Below, in pieces: positions 1 through 7,744 of a stretch of 54,543 bases of DNA. Every line of letters starts with the position of its first letter. Position 1 is the stretch's first letter. The notes beneath the pieces were generated by a model, which did no database searches, was not told where the DNA came from, and saw only the letters and a program-made list of their open reading frames with translations. Source of the DNA: an uncultured Bacteroidales bacterium (lineage in GTDB: Bacteria; Bacteroidota; Bacteroidia; Bacteroidales; UBA932); assembly GCA_945948555.1 (NCBI GenBank), contig CAMFBM010000015.1, forward strand, positions 1-54,543. The letters run 5' to 3'. Both the position numbers and the translations under genes were made by a program.

Positions 1-254
1 ATCGGTCGAATAAGTTCTTCCGTTCTTGTCCTCTCTTCTTCATCTGCACAGTTGGCCAAAATTTTCTCACGCTTATCGGAAGAAATTATGAAGGCATCAT
101 TATACCCGGTAAGAACACCTCTAAAAATTTGTACATCCCATTCGCGGAGGGGTACACCAACTGTTTCTACCTTCTGTTTTATACTCCGTTCAATGTTACT
201 TAAGATTGACCAAGACTCTGTTCCAAATGAGCATTGCACACAATTTGTCTGCAC
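1..254 (-). pseudogene. C-terminal specificity-domain fragment of a type IIG (Eco57I/TaqI-like) restriction-modification enzyme, cut by the window edge
   Basis: Read on the minus strand, 84 codons stay open from a possible GTG at 254 to the window edge. The peptide has the signature of the TaqI-like specificity domain: SWSILSNIERSIKQK, then VPLREWDVQIFRGVLTGYN followed by DAFIIS, then a charged stretch leading to LIRP, where family members continue into an RGRDI-type motif. In intact enzymes a methyltransferase domain with an NPPY motif comes first; here an in-frame TAG lies just upstream, and the reading frame starts about ten bases after the recombinase stop. So this is either a 5'-truncated gene or a stand-alone specificity segment. 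AGGAG lies about 7 bases before the GTG, so translation is possible. The family call rests on remembered motifs; the remainder beyond base 1 is not visible. Confidence 0.6.
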
Positions 255-264
255 ATAATCGCTC

Positions 265-873
265 CTATTTCTCTATCAGGAAAGTATTGATAAACCGACA
301 CAATGTATTTCGGTCCACCTTGCAGATCTTTGCAATCTGTCGTTTTGAAATTTTGGCCTTAAGTAGTTCGTCTATCAATGCCTTCTTCGCATACAGTTTG
401 TACTTTGACTCGTCTGTTTTCCTGCCGACCGGCCTTCCAAGCGTGATGCCTTCAGCCTTCTTTCGTGCCAATGCCTCCTTTGTCCTCTGGCTGATGAGGT
501 TTCTCTCTATCTCAGCAGACAAGCCGAATGCGAATGCCAGGACTTTGCTTTGGATGTCCTCCCCAAGCCGGTAATTATCCTTGATCGTCCAAACCCTGCA
601 CTCTTTCGTCATACAGATGTTAAGGATTTCCATTATCATAAAAAGGTTTCTTCCGAGGCGGGACAATTCTGCACAAATTATCAAATCGTCCTTTTGTACC
701 TTGTTCAGGAGTTTACCTAGCTCACGTTTATTGTAATTCTTTGTACCACTGATCGTTTCTTCTATCCAACCATCGATATGCATTTGTTCCCTTGCGACAA
801 AATTGTTTATCTCGAACCGCTGGTTCTCGACGGTCTGCTTGTCGCTGCTGACCCTAATGTAACCATATATCAT
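265..873 (-). CDS. Serine recombinase (resolvase/invertase family)
   Basis: 202 residues from the ATG at 873. An earlier in-frame ATG at 984 exists, but the family start is the IYGYIRVSS motif, so 873 is preferred. The N-terminal catalytic domain has the nucleophile Ser9 in YIRVS, the conserved arginines in ELSRLGRNLF, and the helix-E region GLSAEIERNLISQRTKEAL. A GRPVGRK linker leads to a short helix-turn-helix tail (ISKRQIAKICKVDRNTLCRFI). Length and layout match small resolvases and DNA invertases, not large serine integrases. It would cut and rejoin DNA at short crossover sites through a phosphoserine intermediate. It sits directly upstream of a truncated restriction-specificity segment in the same orientation, which raises the possibility that it rearranges that locus. 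No matching inverted sites were identified by eye. The coding sequence looks intact. Confidence 0.85.
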   Translation of the reverse strand: MIYGYIRVSSDKQTVENQRFEINNFVAREQMHIDGWIEETISGTKNYNKRELGKLLNKVQKDDLIICAELSRLGRNLFMIMEILNICMTKECRVWTIKDNYRLGEDIQSKVLAFAFGLSAEIERNLISQRTKEALARKKAEGITLGRPVGRKTDESKYKLYAKKALIDELLKAKISKRQIAKICKVDRNTLCRFINTFLIEK

Positions 874-1028
874 AAGTTCTGTGTTTGATGAATTGCGGTG
901 AAAATAATACACCTTTGTTTCTACTACAATAGAATATATGCAAGTCAATACAGTTTCAGAACCATTAAGATCATTCTTTGACAAGTTAAAAGAGTATTAA
1001 CTGGTATGGAACAGAATATGTACGTTCA

Positions 1029-1136
1029 TTAAGAGGCGAAAGATAATAAAGTACCATCAGTAATCAGATCCACATCGAAACCGAGAGTCTCGCTCAATTC
1101 CGGCGAAATCTTAGCGTGTCTAGTCAGCATAGGCAT
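1029..1136 (-). pseudogene. Short fragment resembling an MNT-type nucleotidyltransferase (antitoxin) C-terminus
   Basis: A 35-residue minus-strand reading frame (ATG 1136, TAA 1029-1031) contains ISPELSETLGFDVDLITDG followed by TLL. This resembles the DLVTDGTLLPF segment near the end of small MNT-domain nucleotidyltransferases, which partner HEPN toxins. The catalytic GSxxxG...DxD part is missing and no HEPN partner is seen. It starts one base after the stop of the ATPase fragment upstream. I read it as debris from a toxin-antitoxin gene; the family call is tentative because of the short length. Confidence 0.35.
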
Positions 1137-1137
1137 A

Positions 1138-1437
1138 TCAAATTATTTCACCGGCCCATAGGGCTTTGAAGAAGTCGGTCACGTAATAGAGGTCTACGTC
1201 ACCGCTGCGGCGGCTGATACGATCCCTGGACACAATGATTTGTTTGGTGCTCGGATGCTCCTTCGCAAACTCCGTTACTCCCTTCTTGTCATCGTGGTCA
1301 ATGTGCTCCTTTGATTTGATTTCAATGGCCACGCGGGCATCACCGATGACGGCATCAACCTCGAGGTTCTCATGGTACATAATAACTCTAAATTTCCTCA
1401 AACTGATTGCGGATTTTCCAGGAATATCCGCAATCAC
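1138..1437 (-). pseudogene. C-terminal fragment of an AAA+ ATPase with DUF4143 domain
   Basis: 99 residues. From about residue 22 the peptide (ENLEVDAVIGDARVAIEIKS, then HIDHDDKKGVTEFAKEHPST and SRDRISRRSGDVDLYYVTDF) is the tail of a DUF4143-type ATPase, a region related to PD-(D/E)XK nuclease folds: D in EVDAVI and E-x-K in IEIKS occupy the usual places. The N-terminal P-loop ATPase of roughly 300 residues is absent; upstream sequence has no open frame for it. It is a different subfamily from the complete ATPase at 22094-23419. It most likely is a decayed remnant in a region already rich in gene fragments. Confidence 0.6.
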
Positions 1438-1498
1438 AATGCGAATTTAACAATGTTTATCTGAATACTATAATCTTTGCAGGATTTACTTTGAATGA

Positions 1499-1577
1499 AC
1501 CTGCATCAACTTGATACTCTGCTGAGCCTGCTGAATCAGTTATGCCGACGGATCACTCTAGTTTAAAGTGTTAAGGA
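1499..1577 (-). pseudogene. Degenerate copy of the 5' part of a GYF_2-domain gene
   Basis: This stretch aligns by eye with bases 8691-8780, the 5' coding part of the GYF_2 gene at 8463-8792. Blocks such as CTCTGCTGAGCCTGCTG and AAAGTGTTAA are shared, with scattered substitutions and small gaps. The reading frame is broken. It is a relic of a former second copy of that gene. It lies to the left of smpB copy 1, whereas the intact GYF_2 gene lies to the right of smpB copy 2. Confidence 0.65.
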
Positions 1578-1693
1578 ATCTTCAAAAAATAACCAGCATC
1601 ATCTATGAATAATCTTTCCGGTACATATTGCTTTTCTCGAAAATCTTATCCATATCTGAAGCAGGTTATTTTTTCATATTCCTTACCTCACAT

Positions 1694-1834
1694 TCAGTAT
1701 AGGAAACCAAGCATCCAGAGCGGGAGTTTTGCACCATCCGGCATATCCCAGTCATCTGCGAAGATATATGAATCCTTAAGTCCGGCAATCTGGGAGAAGT
1801 CTTTGCTTCGTCCATCGATTTCATTTTTTACGAG
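1694..1834 (-). pseudogene. Open C-terminal tail of an unrecognised protein
   Basis: Between two in-frame stops the minus strand reads 46 codons ending DSYIFADDWDMPDGAKLPLW, then MLGFLY and stop. There is no plausible start codon near its beginning. The regular amino-acid composition and the definite end look like the C-terminus of a decayed gene, but I do not recognise the family. Confidence 0.3.
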
Positions 1835-1870
1835 TCAAAGAGAAGAAAAAAGACTTGCAGGAGGGAGCCG

Positions 1871-2320
1871 CTACATCCTGTCCATTTCGCGGCGAAGGTC
1901 TTTTTCCTTGATTGACTGGCGTTTGTCATACTCTTTCTTACCTCTTGCGAGGGCTATGAGCAGTTTTGCATATCCACCCTCGGAGATGTACAGTTTCACT
2001 GCGACAATCGTAAGGCCCTTCTCCTTGACCGCCCTCTGGAGTTTGAGCAGTTCACGCTTCGTGAGGAGGAGTTTGCGGTCACGGCGCGGGTCGTGGCGCC
2101 CCCAGGTTCCCCACCAGTAGTCCGCCACGTGCATATTCTTGACATAGAGTTCACCTCCGTTGAAATAGCAGAAAGCGTCCACAAGGGAGGCTTTGCCTGC
2201 CCTTATGGACTTTATTTCCGTGCCAGTGAGCACTATTCCCGCCTGATAGGTCTCTAGAAATTCGTAATCAAACGAGGCTCTGCGGTTCTTTATTTCTACT
2301 TCGCTTTTCGCTTTCGGCAT
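1871..2320 (-). CDS. smpB: SsrA-binding protein SmpB, copy 1
   Basis: 149 residues from the ATG at 2320, the same start as the second copy. SmpB binds tmRNA and brings it to ribosomes stalled on broken mRNA (trans-translation). Seen here: the N-terminal [18 protein letters not shown] block, [14 protein letters not shown], the beta-barrel core, [13 protein letters not shown], and the basic C-terminal tail [20 protein letters not shown]. It differs from the copy at 7237-7686 by one residue (Glu7 here, Lys7 there). At the DNA level bases 2011-2289 match the other copy exactly, while the last 140 coding bases carry about a dozen differences. Its -7 region reads TATATTTA (2372-2379, minus strand) where copy 2 has the consensus TATCTTTG, so this copy may be weakly expressed. 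No ssrA gene was found in the window. Confidence 0.93.
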   Translation of the reverse strand: MPKAKSEVEIKNRRASFDYEFLETYQAGIVLTGTEIKSIRAGKASLVDAFCYFNGGELYVKNMHVADYWWGTWGRHDPRRDRKLLLTKRELLKLQRAVKEKGLTIVAVKLYISEGGYAKLLIALARGKKEYDKRQSIKEKDLRREMDRM

Positions 2321-2359
2321 ATTTCCTCCTCCTTCTTCGTCAGCCGGATTACCGTCCAC

Positions 2360-2656
2360 CTGTCGGAATTGTAAATATAGATAAAAAACGCTGTTTTTAA
2401 TCTATATTTCCTCTATAAATCCCAAATCCCCCATAGTCCCAAATATGCCAGAGTTCGTGAGGAAATCAGAAACGGTGTGAAGCACCGCACTGGCGTTGGT
2501 GCGTCAGTGGTAAATAAAATATAAATTTCCTCTACGAGCACTAATGCTCAAACAGGCGTCCTAAGCCACATAAAGCGTTAGTCAGTTTGTCAGACGGGTA
2601 GTTAACACCACAAATATAGTGACCTTACAATATGCGGTATATATTGTGACGACCGA
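2360..2656. other. Noncoding stretch between smpB copy 1 and the IS110 remnant
   Basis: AT-rich; contains the degenerate smpB promoter box at 2372-2379 and presumably one end of the IS110 element. IS110 ends lack long terminal inverted repeats, so the boundary cannot be set from this sequence alone. No gene seen. Confidence 0.4.
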
Positions 2657-3534
2657 CTATTCGTCAGCCGTTTCAATATCGGAACTGGACGGCTTGTATT
2701 CACGGTATTCAGCATTGTCGTGCAGAACAAACCAGATGGCGGTGAGAATCTTTCTGGCAATGGCGACCTGTACTTTCATTTTGTTCTTTCGCCGAACAAC
2801 GGTTTGGGTGTAACTGAACTTGCTGAAGAAGCATCCATCTTCGACTGGCACTCATCCTTATGGCGCTGTGCGAGTTCTACCTCTTCGCGCAATTGTCGTA
2901 TGACATCAATGTCCGTTTCGGAAATCACACCAGTCAGTGAAGCGAGGATGACATCATTCCCGCAGCGGTTGACAGTCCGTTTGTGTATTGCCTTCGCCAG
3001 CTCAGTTGGGTCCCGCACACCCTTCGAGATGAGTTTAACCACCTCCTTGTAGCTTTTACTGTCGGTTGTGGACAAATAGTTGCTTATACGGATGTTACAA
3101 CACTGAAGGGATGCGTCCAGCTTGCGGACACATTCCGCGTTAAGGTCGGATATGCGCCTGTCGTATTGTCTGAGACGCTGAATGATGTCACCGGGGACAT
3201 AGCTCCCCTTGATCAAATCCTTGAGCAGGCAGGTGGCTAACCACTCCGCATCCTTCACATCGCTCTTCTTTCCGGGCAACTGCTTGATGAAATATAGGTT
3301 GACGAGCTTCAGCTCGGAAACATACGGCTCCAGAACACGCCACACAAGCATCCAGTAGATGCTCATGCTCTCCATACACACCTCACCGATATCATACTCC
3401 TGTAGTTTGGAAGCCAATTGTTCCAACTCAGGAGTGAGAACTCCATATTTTTCTTGAAAAACAACGCCATTCTCGTTGATAATACACGCAAAGACACTAT
3501 CTTTGTGCACGTCAAGACCACATACTTGTCTCAT
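2657..3534 (-). pseudogene. IS110-family transposase, internally deleted and frame-shifted
   Basis: The N-terminal DEDD (RuvC-like) domain is present: GLDVHKDSV with the first Asp, a Glu in EVCMESMSIYW, and the Asp pair in KKSDVKDAEWLA, followed by a helical region to about residue 230. After KDECQSKMD (near 2840) the sequence jumps, in another frame, to the extreme C-terminus (SKFSYTQTVVRRKNKMKVQV...AIARKILTAIW, bases 2657-2830). The whole Transposase_20 domain, which carries the catalytic serine in this family, is missing, so the protein should not recombine DNA. The first frame continues to a stop at 2776. It sits between the two smpB copies and marks this as a mobile or formerly mobile region. 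Confidence 0.85.
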
Positions 3535-3732
3535 AGGTATTCTATTTATTGGGACACCAAGCCCGTTTAACTTTAATACTTGCGGTGAGCAGTGATGCTA
3601 CATCCGCTTTTTGCCTTTAAGATAGCAACGCGGTCTTGATTTTTATACAACTGGCGTAAAATCGAAAGATTTTATGTAAGTTTGTCTGGCCGGAGAGGGC
3701 TTTCAAAATCATCTCTCTGAGCTGGGTAAAGG
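3535..3732. ncRNA. Noncoding flank 5' of the IS110 transposase, candidate bridge-RNA region
   Basis: About 200 bases directly upstream of the transposase start contain no open frame. In IS110-group elements the noncoding end next to the transposase 5' end encodes a structured bridge (seek) RNA that pairs with donor and target DNA. The position and length fit; I did not derive a specific fold or guide loops. Because the transposase is broken, any such RNA would be a fossil unless supplied in trans. Confidence 0.25.
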
Positions 3733-3792
3733 GCTTGATAATCGTCATACTAACTTATTGTTTTGTAAATTCTAAGTTAGTGATTATCAAGC
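3733..3792. repeat. Imperfect 20-bp inverted repeat
   Basis: Left arm GCTTGATAATC (3733-3743) plus ACTAACTTA (3749-3757), separated by GTCAT; right arm TAAGTTAGTGATTATCAAGC (3773-3792). The two parts of the left arm are exactly complementary to the right arm, with a 5-base bulge and a 15-base loop. It lies about 200 bases beyond the transposase start. It could be an element end, a recombination site or a factor-independent terminator; no T-run adjoins it directly. Confidence 0.7.
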
Positions 3793-4376
3793 ACTTGTTC
3801 AAATTTTTCGAGCAATATTTCCATCTTTTTTAACACTTTTTTCGACTTTGTTCTATTGCCGTTCGAGAGGTCTGGTATAATGACTCTAGACTGGCTATTG
3901 TAGTTGTAAGGATTTGAAAATTATATAATTGTTAATTTTTTTTGTTTTTTAACGAAGTATTGAATATAATTTGTATTTTTTGTTAATGCTAGGCTAGCCC
4001 GTCATTTCCAGGCTTTTAAAGTTTCATTCACTGGAATCTATGGTTTGGAAGCAGGGTTGGGTGGCAGAAATATTGAAGACGTTACATGACGTTTATCTTC
4101 TCAATGCAAACTTGCAGTTTGAGTAATCAGAAGAAGATACGGCAACGGGGACATCCACTTGTGATGACGTTTGAATCGCCATGCTTTAGGGCGTGTAGTT
4201 TATTCATATCATCCCTGACGTGGGCTGGCTGCGTTGCTTATCCTTCTGATAGGCTCGCCAAGGCCTGCATTGGGGATGAGCAAGAGTAAAACTCCCACGT
4301 CTTTTTGTATTCACCCGGATATGGGCAGTTACCGGACAAAAACTTTTTTATGTACAGTTCTTTGTATCGCTATCCT
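3793..4376. other. AT-rich intergenic region before the LRR lipoprotein
   Basis: No credible gene. A short plus-strand open frame at 4086-4289 has no family features and mixed composition. Runs of T and A (3935-3985) suggest promoter or flexible DNA. No TAnnTTTG box was found close to the start of the downstream gene. Confidence 0.5.
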
Positions 4377-5993
4377 ATGAGCATATTTTTGACCATTCTG
4401 ATAGGGACGGCTCTTTTCATCGCGTGCCAGAACAAACATGCGCTTGAGAATAATGATCACACACCAGATCCTATTATTGAGGATAATATTCCTCCTGTTA
4501 CAGATGGTTTTTTTTGTCGTACTGAGCCTTACTTCGAAACGCCAAGGCCACAAAGATGGTTATGGGCCAAAGACGATCGCATTGCGGTATTTAAAGAAGT
4601 AAATATTGCTAAAACATATACACTTATGGAAGAATACTACGGGAACCCCAATGGCATGTTCACTGTAGAAAATAGAAACGATGCAAACACTGAATTATCT
4701 TCCGGAATAGAAATACCGGCAATAGTTGCTATCTATCCGTATATAGATGGGCTCAAATGCAGCACTGCATCGATTGATGATAGAGGACGGGTGTGGTATA
4801 CAGTTTCTGGCTTCAACTTCCCATCACTACAGGTTTATTCCGCAAACCCTCGTCCACACGAATCTCTTGTTATGGTTGCAATTAACTCTATGGAGCACTC
4901 CTACCACGAGCTCCAATTTTTAAATGCCTGCGGAGCATTGGAAATTCAACTTTGTGGTTCTTGTAAGATCAAGAGCATCAAACTTGAGGGCAATAATGGA
5001 GAAGTTCTTGCCGGGACCGGTTCGATAACGGCTTCCGCTAATTTGGAGCCTGACCCTGACCATTTAGGGCTTTTTCAGCCCCCTCCTGTGATTACAATAT
5101 CGGATAACATAAGTACTTCCATCACTCTCGATTGCGGAAACGGAGTCCAACTTTACCCTACTATTCCTTCTTTTTTTCCAATGTCTATTCCACCAACCAA
5201 ATTTAATAACGGATTTACTATTACAGATACAGATGGAATAGAACAGTCCATTAAAACTACAAGTTCAGAGATTAAAAGGTCATCACGAATATCAATCTCA
5301 GCTGTATCCGTACACGATAACTCACAAAATATTATTTTTGAAGACGATATTATGAAAAAAATCTGTGTCGGAAATTTCGATTACAACAAAGATGGAGAAA
5401 TCTCCCATTCGGAAGCCGCAATAGTGTTCAGTCTTGACCAGATGAAGCTGACTAATAAAAATTTCAATAAGTTCAATGAATTCCAATATTTTATTTCAGT
5501 TGAATCTATTCCAGCTGATTTCTTCAAAGAAACTAATATTAAAGAAATCACATTCCCTAAAAGCCTAAACAAGATTGATAGAGGAGCCTTTTATGGCTGT
5601 TACAATTTAACAAGTATTAATATTCCAAACAACATAACTTCAATTGGAGATGAAACTTTTTATAATTGCAGCAATATGACAAGCATTACCATCCCAGAAA
5701 GTATCACTTCGATTAAAGATCGGACGTTTTATGGTTGCCACAGTTTATCTTGCATCAATATCCCAGAGAGCGTGACCTCAATTGGTCAATATGCCTTTAG
5801 TAATTGCATTAAATTAGACAGTTTGTACATCAAAGCTAAATCATTGCACAACTACGGCTTTAATGCCTTCTTAAATTGCCCGGCCATCATATATGTACCG
5901 ATAGGCTCAGAAGACATATACAAGGCTGGATGGCCTGATTATGCCAGTAGAATCATTGGGTATGACTACTCTGCAGAAAAGCCCAAGATGTGA
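4377..5993 (+). CDS. BspA-type leucine-rich-repeat surface lipoprotein with an EF-hand/dockerin-like motif
   Basis: 538 residues from the ATG at 4377; alternative starts at 4350 and 4305 would lengthen the signal peptide. MSIFLTILIGTALFIAC is a lipoprotein signal with Cys17 as the acylation site. Residues about 20-340 resemble fimbrillin-like/BACON-type Bacteroidales surface domains but no named family is certain. A calcium-loop-like segment DYNKDGEISHSEA follows, then four to five BspA-type LRRs (NLTSINIPNNITSIGDETF, NMTSITIPESITSIKDRTF, SLSCINIPESVTSIGQYAF) and the typical BspA ending YVPIGSEDIYKAGW. Such proteins are exported and often mediate adhesion; the function here is inferred. It stands alone, in AT-richer DNA than its neighbours, which suggests acquisition. 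Confidence 0.85.
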   Translation: MSIFLTILIGTALFIACQNKHALENNDHTPDPIIEDNIPPVTDGFFCRTEPYFETPRPQRWLWAKDDRIAVFKEVNIAKTYTLMEEYYGNPNGMFTVENRNDANTELSSGIEIPAIVAIYPYIDGLKCSTASIDDRGRVWYTVSGFNFPSLQVYSANPRPHESLVMVAINSMEHSYHELQFLNACGALEIQLCGSCKIKSIKLEGNNGEVLAGTGSITASANLEPDPDHLGLFQPPPVITISDNISTSITLDCGNGVQLYPTIPSFFPMSIPPTKFNNGFTITDTDGIEQSIKTTSSEIKRSSRISISAVSVHDNSQNIIFEDDIMKKICVGNFDYNKDGEISHSEAAIVFSLDQMKLTNKNFNKFNEFQYFISVESIPADFFKETNIKEITFPKSLNKIDRGAFYGCYNLTSINIPNNITSIGDETFYNCSNMTSITIPESITSIKDRTFYGCHSLSCINIPESVTSIGQYAFSNCIKLDSLYIKAKSLHNYGFNAFLNCPAIIYVPIGSEDIYKAGWPDYASRIIGYDYSAEKPKM

Positions 5994-6161
5994 CAATCAG
6001 AAAACATCAGCAAGGAACAATCCCTGATTATAATATTGCAAATTGTTTTTTAATATTATGGGAAACAATACAGGTCGTCAAATCGTTGAAGAACCAACAA
6101 TCTTTACAATTCCTGTATAAGCAACTCACATATATATGCCGGACTGTTGGATGTTAGATTA

Positions 6162-6320
6162 ATGGTAAGCATCCGAAGAGAAAGCGCTGCTAGAATTCGT
6201 GAAGGTCAATCCCAAGGCAACACAGGAGCAGATGACAATGGATTGAGTACATTTATGGATGCAATGATTGTGGATACAGTAGTCGTGGCCAAAAGGATTG
6301 ACATCAAGGATTTCTTGTAG
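6162..6320 (+). CDS. Possible 52-residue protein of unknown function
   Basis: ATG at 6162, TAG at 6318-6320. The product (MVSIRRESAARIREGQSQGN at its N-terminus, ending KRIDIKDFL) matches no family I know. It lies in the otherwise empty stretch 5994-6342 between the LRR lipoprotein and the convergent toxin gene. It may be a real small gene, a fragment of a lost one, or chance. A shorter 20-codon frame at 6058 is less convincing. Confidence 0.25.
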   Translation: MVSIRRESAARIREGQSQGNTGADDNGLSTFMDAMIVDTVVVAKRIDIKDFL

Positions 6321-6342
6321 CGTATGTTCGGCGAGCCAATTG

Positions 6343-6888
6343 CTACTCGTCCATGCTCATCAAATCGAAGAACATTAACACCGTTTCATCGTCAGGTTCG
6401 GGAGTGACCAGCGGACTGAATTTGCACTTGGTGTAGAAGGACTCTGCATCCAGATAAGCATCAACAGTAAGGTAGCGGCATCCCACTTTGGAGGAGCCGA
6501 AGAATGTTCCTTTGATGAAAGACAGGATCATCTGCCCCAATCCTGTTCCTTGTGCATTCTTGGAAACAGCCAAACGGCCTATCTTGATGGCGGGATAGGA
6601 AGAGCGCCTCTTGGCGTTAGGGATTTTGCGGGAAAGTCTATTCCAGATGACAGGGTCAGAAACGGCACGTTCTATCTTGTCACAGGCAAGGCTGAAATAA
6701 GCAAGTGTCTGGTTGGTTTCCTGATCCTCGACAATATACGTCTTCGAGAGATGTTCACGCTCATACTTAGTGGCATTCGGCGTGTCATCTCCCGTTTCAA
6801 GCAGGAAATTGTTCAAGTCGGACTTACCGCAGTCAAAAGCTTTGAGGGAATCTTTCCCGGGGATGAAATATCTTATCTGAGGTTTCAT
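6343..6888 (-). CDS. GNAT-family acetyltransferase, probable toxin of a toxin-antitoxin pair
   Basis: 181 residues from the ATG at 6888, which overlaps the stop of the upstream 53-residue gene in an ATGA. The fold shows the FDCGKSDLNNFL opening typical of TacT/AtaT-like toxins, IKIGRLAVSKNAQGTGLGQM with the acetyl-CoA-binding Q-x-x-G-x-G loop, a DAYLDAESFYTKCKF segment corresponding to the family's late Tyr and beta strand, and EPDDETVLMFFDL at the end. TacT-type enzymes acetylate the amino group on charged tRNAs and stop translation; that activity is inferred from the family and the operon layout. The coding sequence is intact, unlike most neighbours in this region. Confidence 0.8.
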   Translation of the reverse strand: MKPQIRYFIPGKDSLKAFDCGKSDLNNFLLETGDDTPNATKYEREHLSKTYIVEDQETNQTLAYFSLACDKIERAVSDPVIWNRLSRKIPNAKRRSSYPAIKIGRLAVSKNAQGTGLGQMILSFIKGTFFGSSKVGCRYLTVDAYLDAESFYTKCKFSPLVTPEPDDETVLMFFDLMSMDE

Positions 6889-7046
6889 AAAACACCCGGC
6901 GCACACCACGACTTCACTACCTCATAGGCTTTCCAAATAGCCTCTCGCTCCTCTTTGGGAAGGGGAACGACATTATGAGCCGCCATTTCGAAGCGGTAGG
7001 CATCCTCGTCATAAAGGACGGGAGTTTCTTTGATAGGCTTTGCCAT
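6885..7046 (-). CDS. Small antitoxin-like protein upstream of the GNAT toxin
   Basis: 53 residues, ATG at 7046 preceded by AGGAG at about 8 bases, stop at 6885-6887 overlapping the toxin ATG by four bases. The peptide opens MAKPIKETPVLYDEDAYRFE and continues with KEEREAIWKAYEVVKSW, an acidic helical pattern like small Bacteroidota proteins that precede GNAT toxins. It has no ribbon-helix-helix of the DUF1778 kind that partners TacT/AtaT in Proteobacteria. The translational coupling suggests it neutralises the toxin; no direct motif proves it. Confidence 0.7.
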   Translation of the reverse strand: MAKPIKETPVLYDEDAYRFEMAAHNVVPLPKEEREAIWKAYEVVKSWCAPGVL

Positions 7047-7236
7047 AATTCGGTTCTCCTTTTTAACTATTTATGAATAAGGGATGCAGATCCGCTTGCA
7101 AATGTTGCAATTTATTTCCAACCAATTGCAAAAAATGTGCAAGACTATGAATGAATCCCGCTTTGTCAGTCCTCCTTGAAGACTTCCTTGTAGTTCCTGA
7201 TGAAGTAGTCAATAGCCTTGATGCAGGAGAGAGCCA

Positions 7237-7686
7237 CTACATCCTGTCCATTTCGCGGCGAAGGTCTTTCTCCTTGATTGACTGGCGTTTGTCATACTCT
7301 TTCTTACCTCTTGCCAGGGCTATGAGGAGTTTGGCATAACCGCCTTCCGAGATATACAGTTTCACAGCGACAATAGTAAGGCCCTTCTCCTTGACCGCCC
7401 TCTGGAGTTTGAGCAGTTCACGCTTCGTGAGGAGGAGTTTGCGGTCACGGCGCGGGTCGTGGCGCCCCCAGGTTCCCCACCAGTAGTCCGCCACGTGCAT
7501 ATTCTTGACATAGAGTTCACCTCCGTTGAAATAGCAGAAAGCGTCCACAAGGGAGGCTTTGCCTGCCCTTATGGACTTTATTTCCGTGCCAGTGAGCACT
7601 ATTCCCGCCTGATAGGTCTCTAGAAATTCGTAATCAAACGAGGCTCTGCGGTTCTTGATTTCTACTTTGCTTTTCGCTTTCGGCAT
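7237..7686 (-). CDS. smpB: SsrA-binding protein SmpB, copy 2
   Basis: 149 residues with all the SmpB blocks described for copy 1 and the full basic tail. I take this as the native copy: its 3' part follows the host's usual codon choice and its promoter is intact, with TATCTTTG at 7745-7752 on the minus strand. Copy 1 shares 148 of 149 residues. Sequence similarity between the two loci also extends about 15 bases beyond the stop codon (GCAGGAG-GAGCC-CTACATCCTG with two mismatches). Bases 7377-7655 are identical to 2011-2289. Confidence 0.95.
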   Translation of the reverse strand: MPKAKSKVEIKNRRASFDYEFLETYQAGIVLTGTEIKSIRAGKASLVDAFCYFNGGELYVKNMHVADYWWGTWGRHDPRRDRKLLLTKRELLKLQRAVKEKGLTIVAVKLYISEGGYAKLLIALARGKKEYDKRQSIKEKDLRREMDRM

Positions 7687-7744
7687 ATTTCCTATCCCTC
7701 CTCCTTTTTCGACAGGCTGAAAATCCTCCCGTCTGTCGGGATTG

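Larger units (their letters stand above)
1438..1870. other. Gene-poor stretch with decayed remnants
   Basis: No convincing complete gene. It holds a relic of a GYF_2 gene (1499-1577) and a 46-codon open tail on the minus strand (1694-1834), each listed separately. The long plus-strand open frame beginning at 1605 runs antisense through smpB copy 1 and is not credible. Nothing else is recognised. Confidence 0.6.

Noticed and set aside
1605..2120. Plus-strand open frame of 171 codons
   Set aside because: It runs antisense through smpB copy 1, which has unmistakable SmpB motifs on the other strand.
4086..4289. Plus-strand open frame of 67 codons before the LRR lipoprotein
   Set aside because: No family features, irregular composition, no promoter box or ribosome-binding site, and it lies in AT-rich DNA beside a mobile-element remnant.
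7047..7236. Possible gene tail downstream of smpB copy 2 on the minus strand
   Set aside because: An open tail ending AIDYFIRNYKEVFKED is visible, but its frame runs back into smpB, it has no start of its own and I recognise no family, so it is not listed as a gene.
1871..7686. Integration of a genomic island at ssrA next to smpB
   Set aside because: No tmRNA gene, integrase of the tyrosine type, or att-like ssrA 3' duplicate was found near either smpB copy; the duplicated piece is smpB itself.
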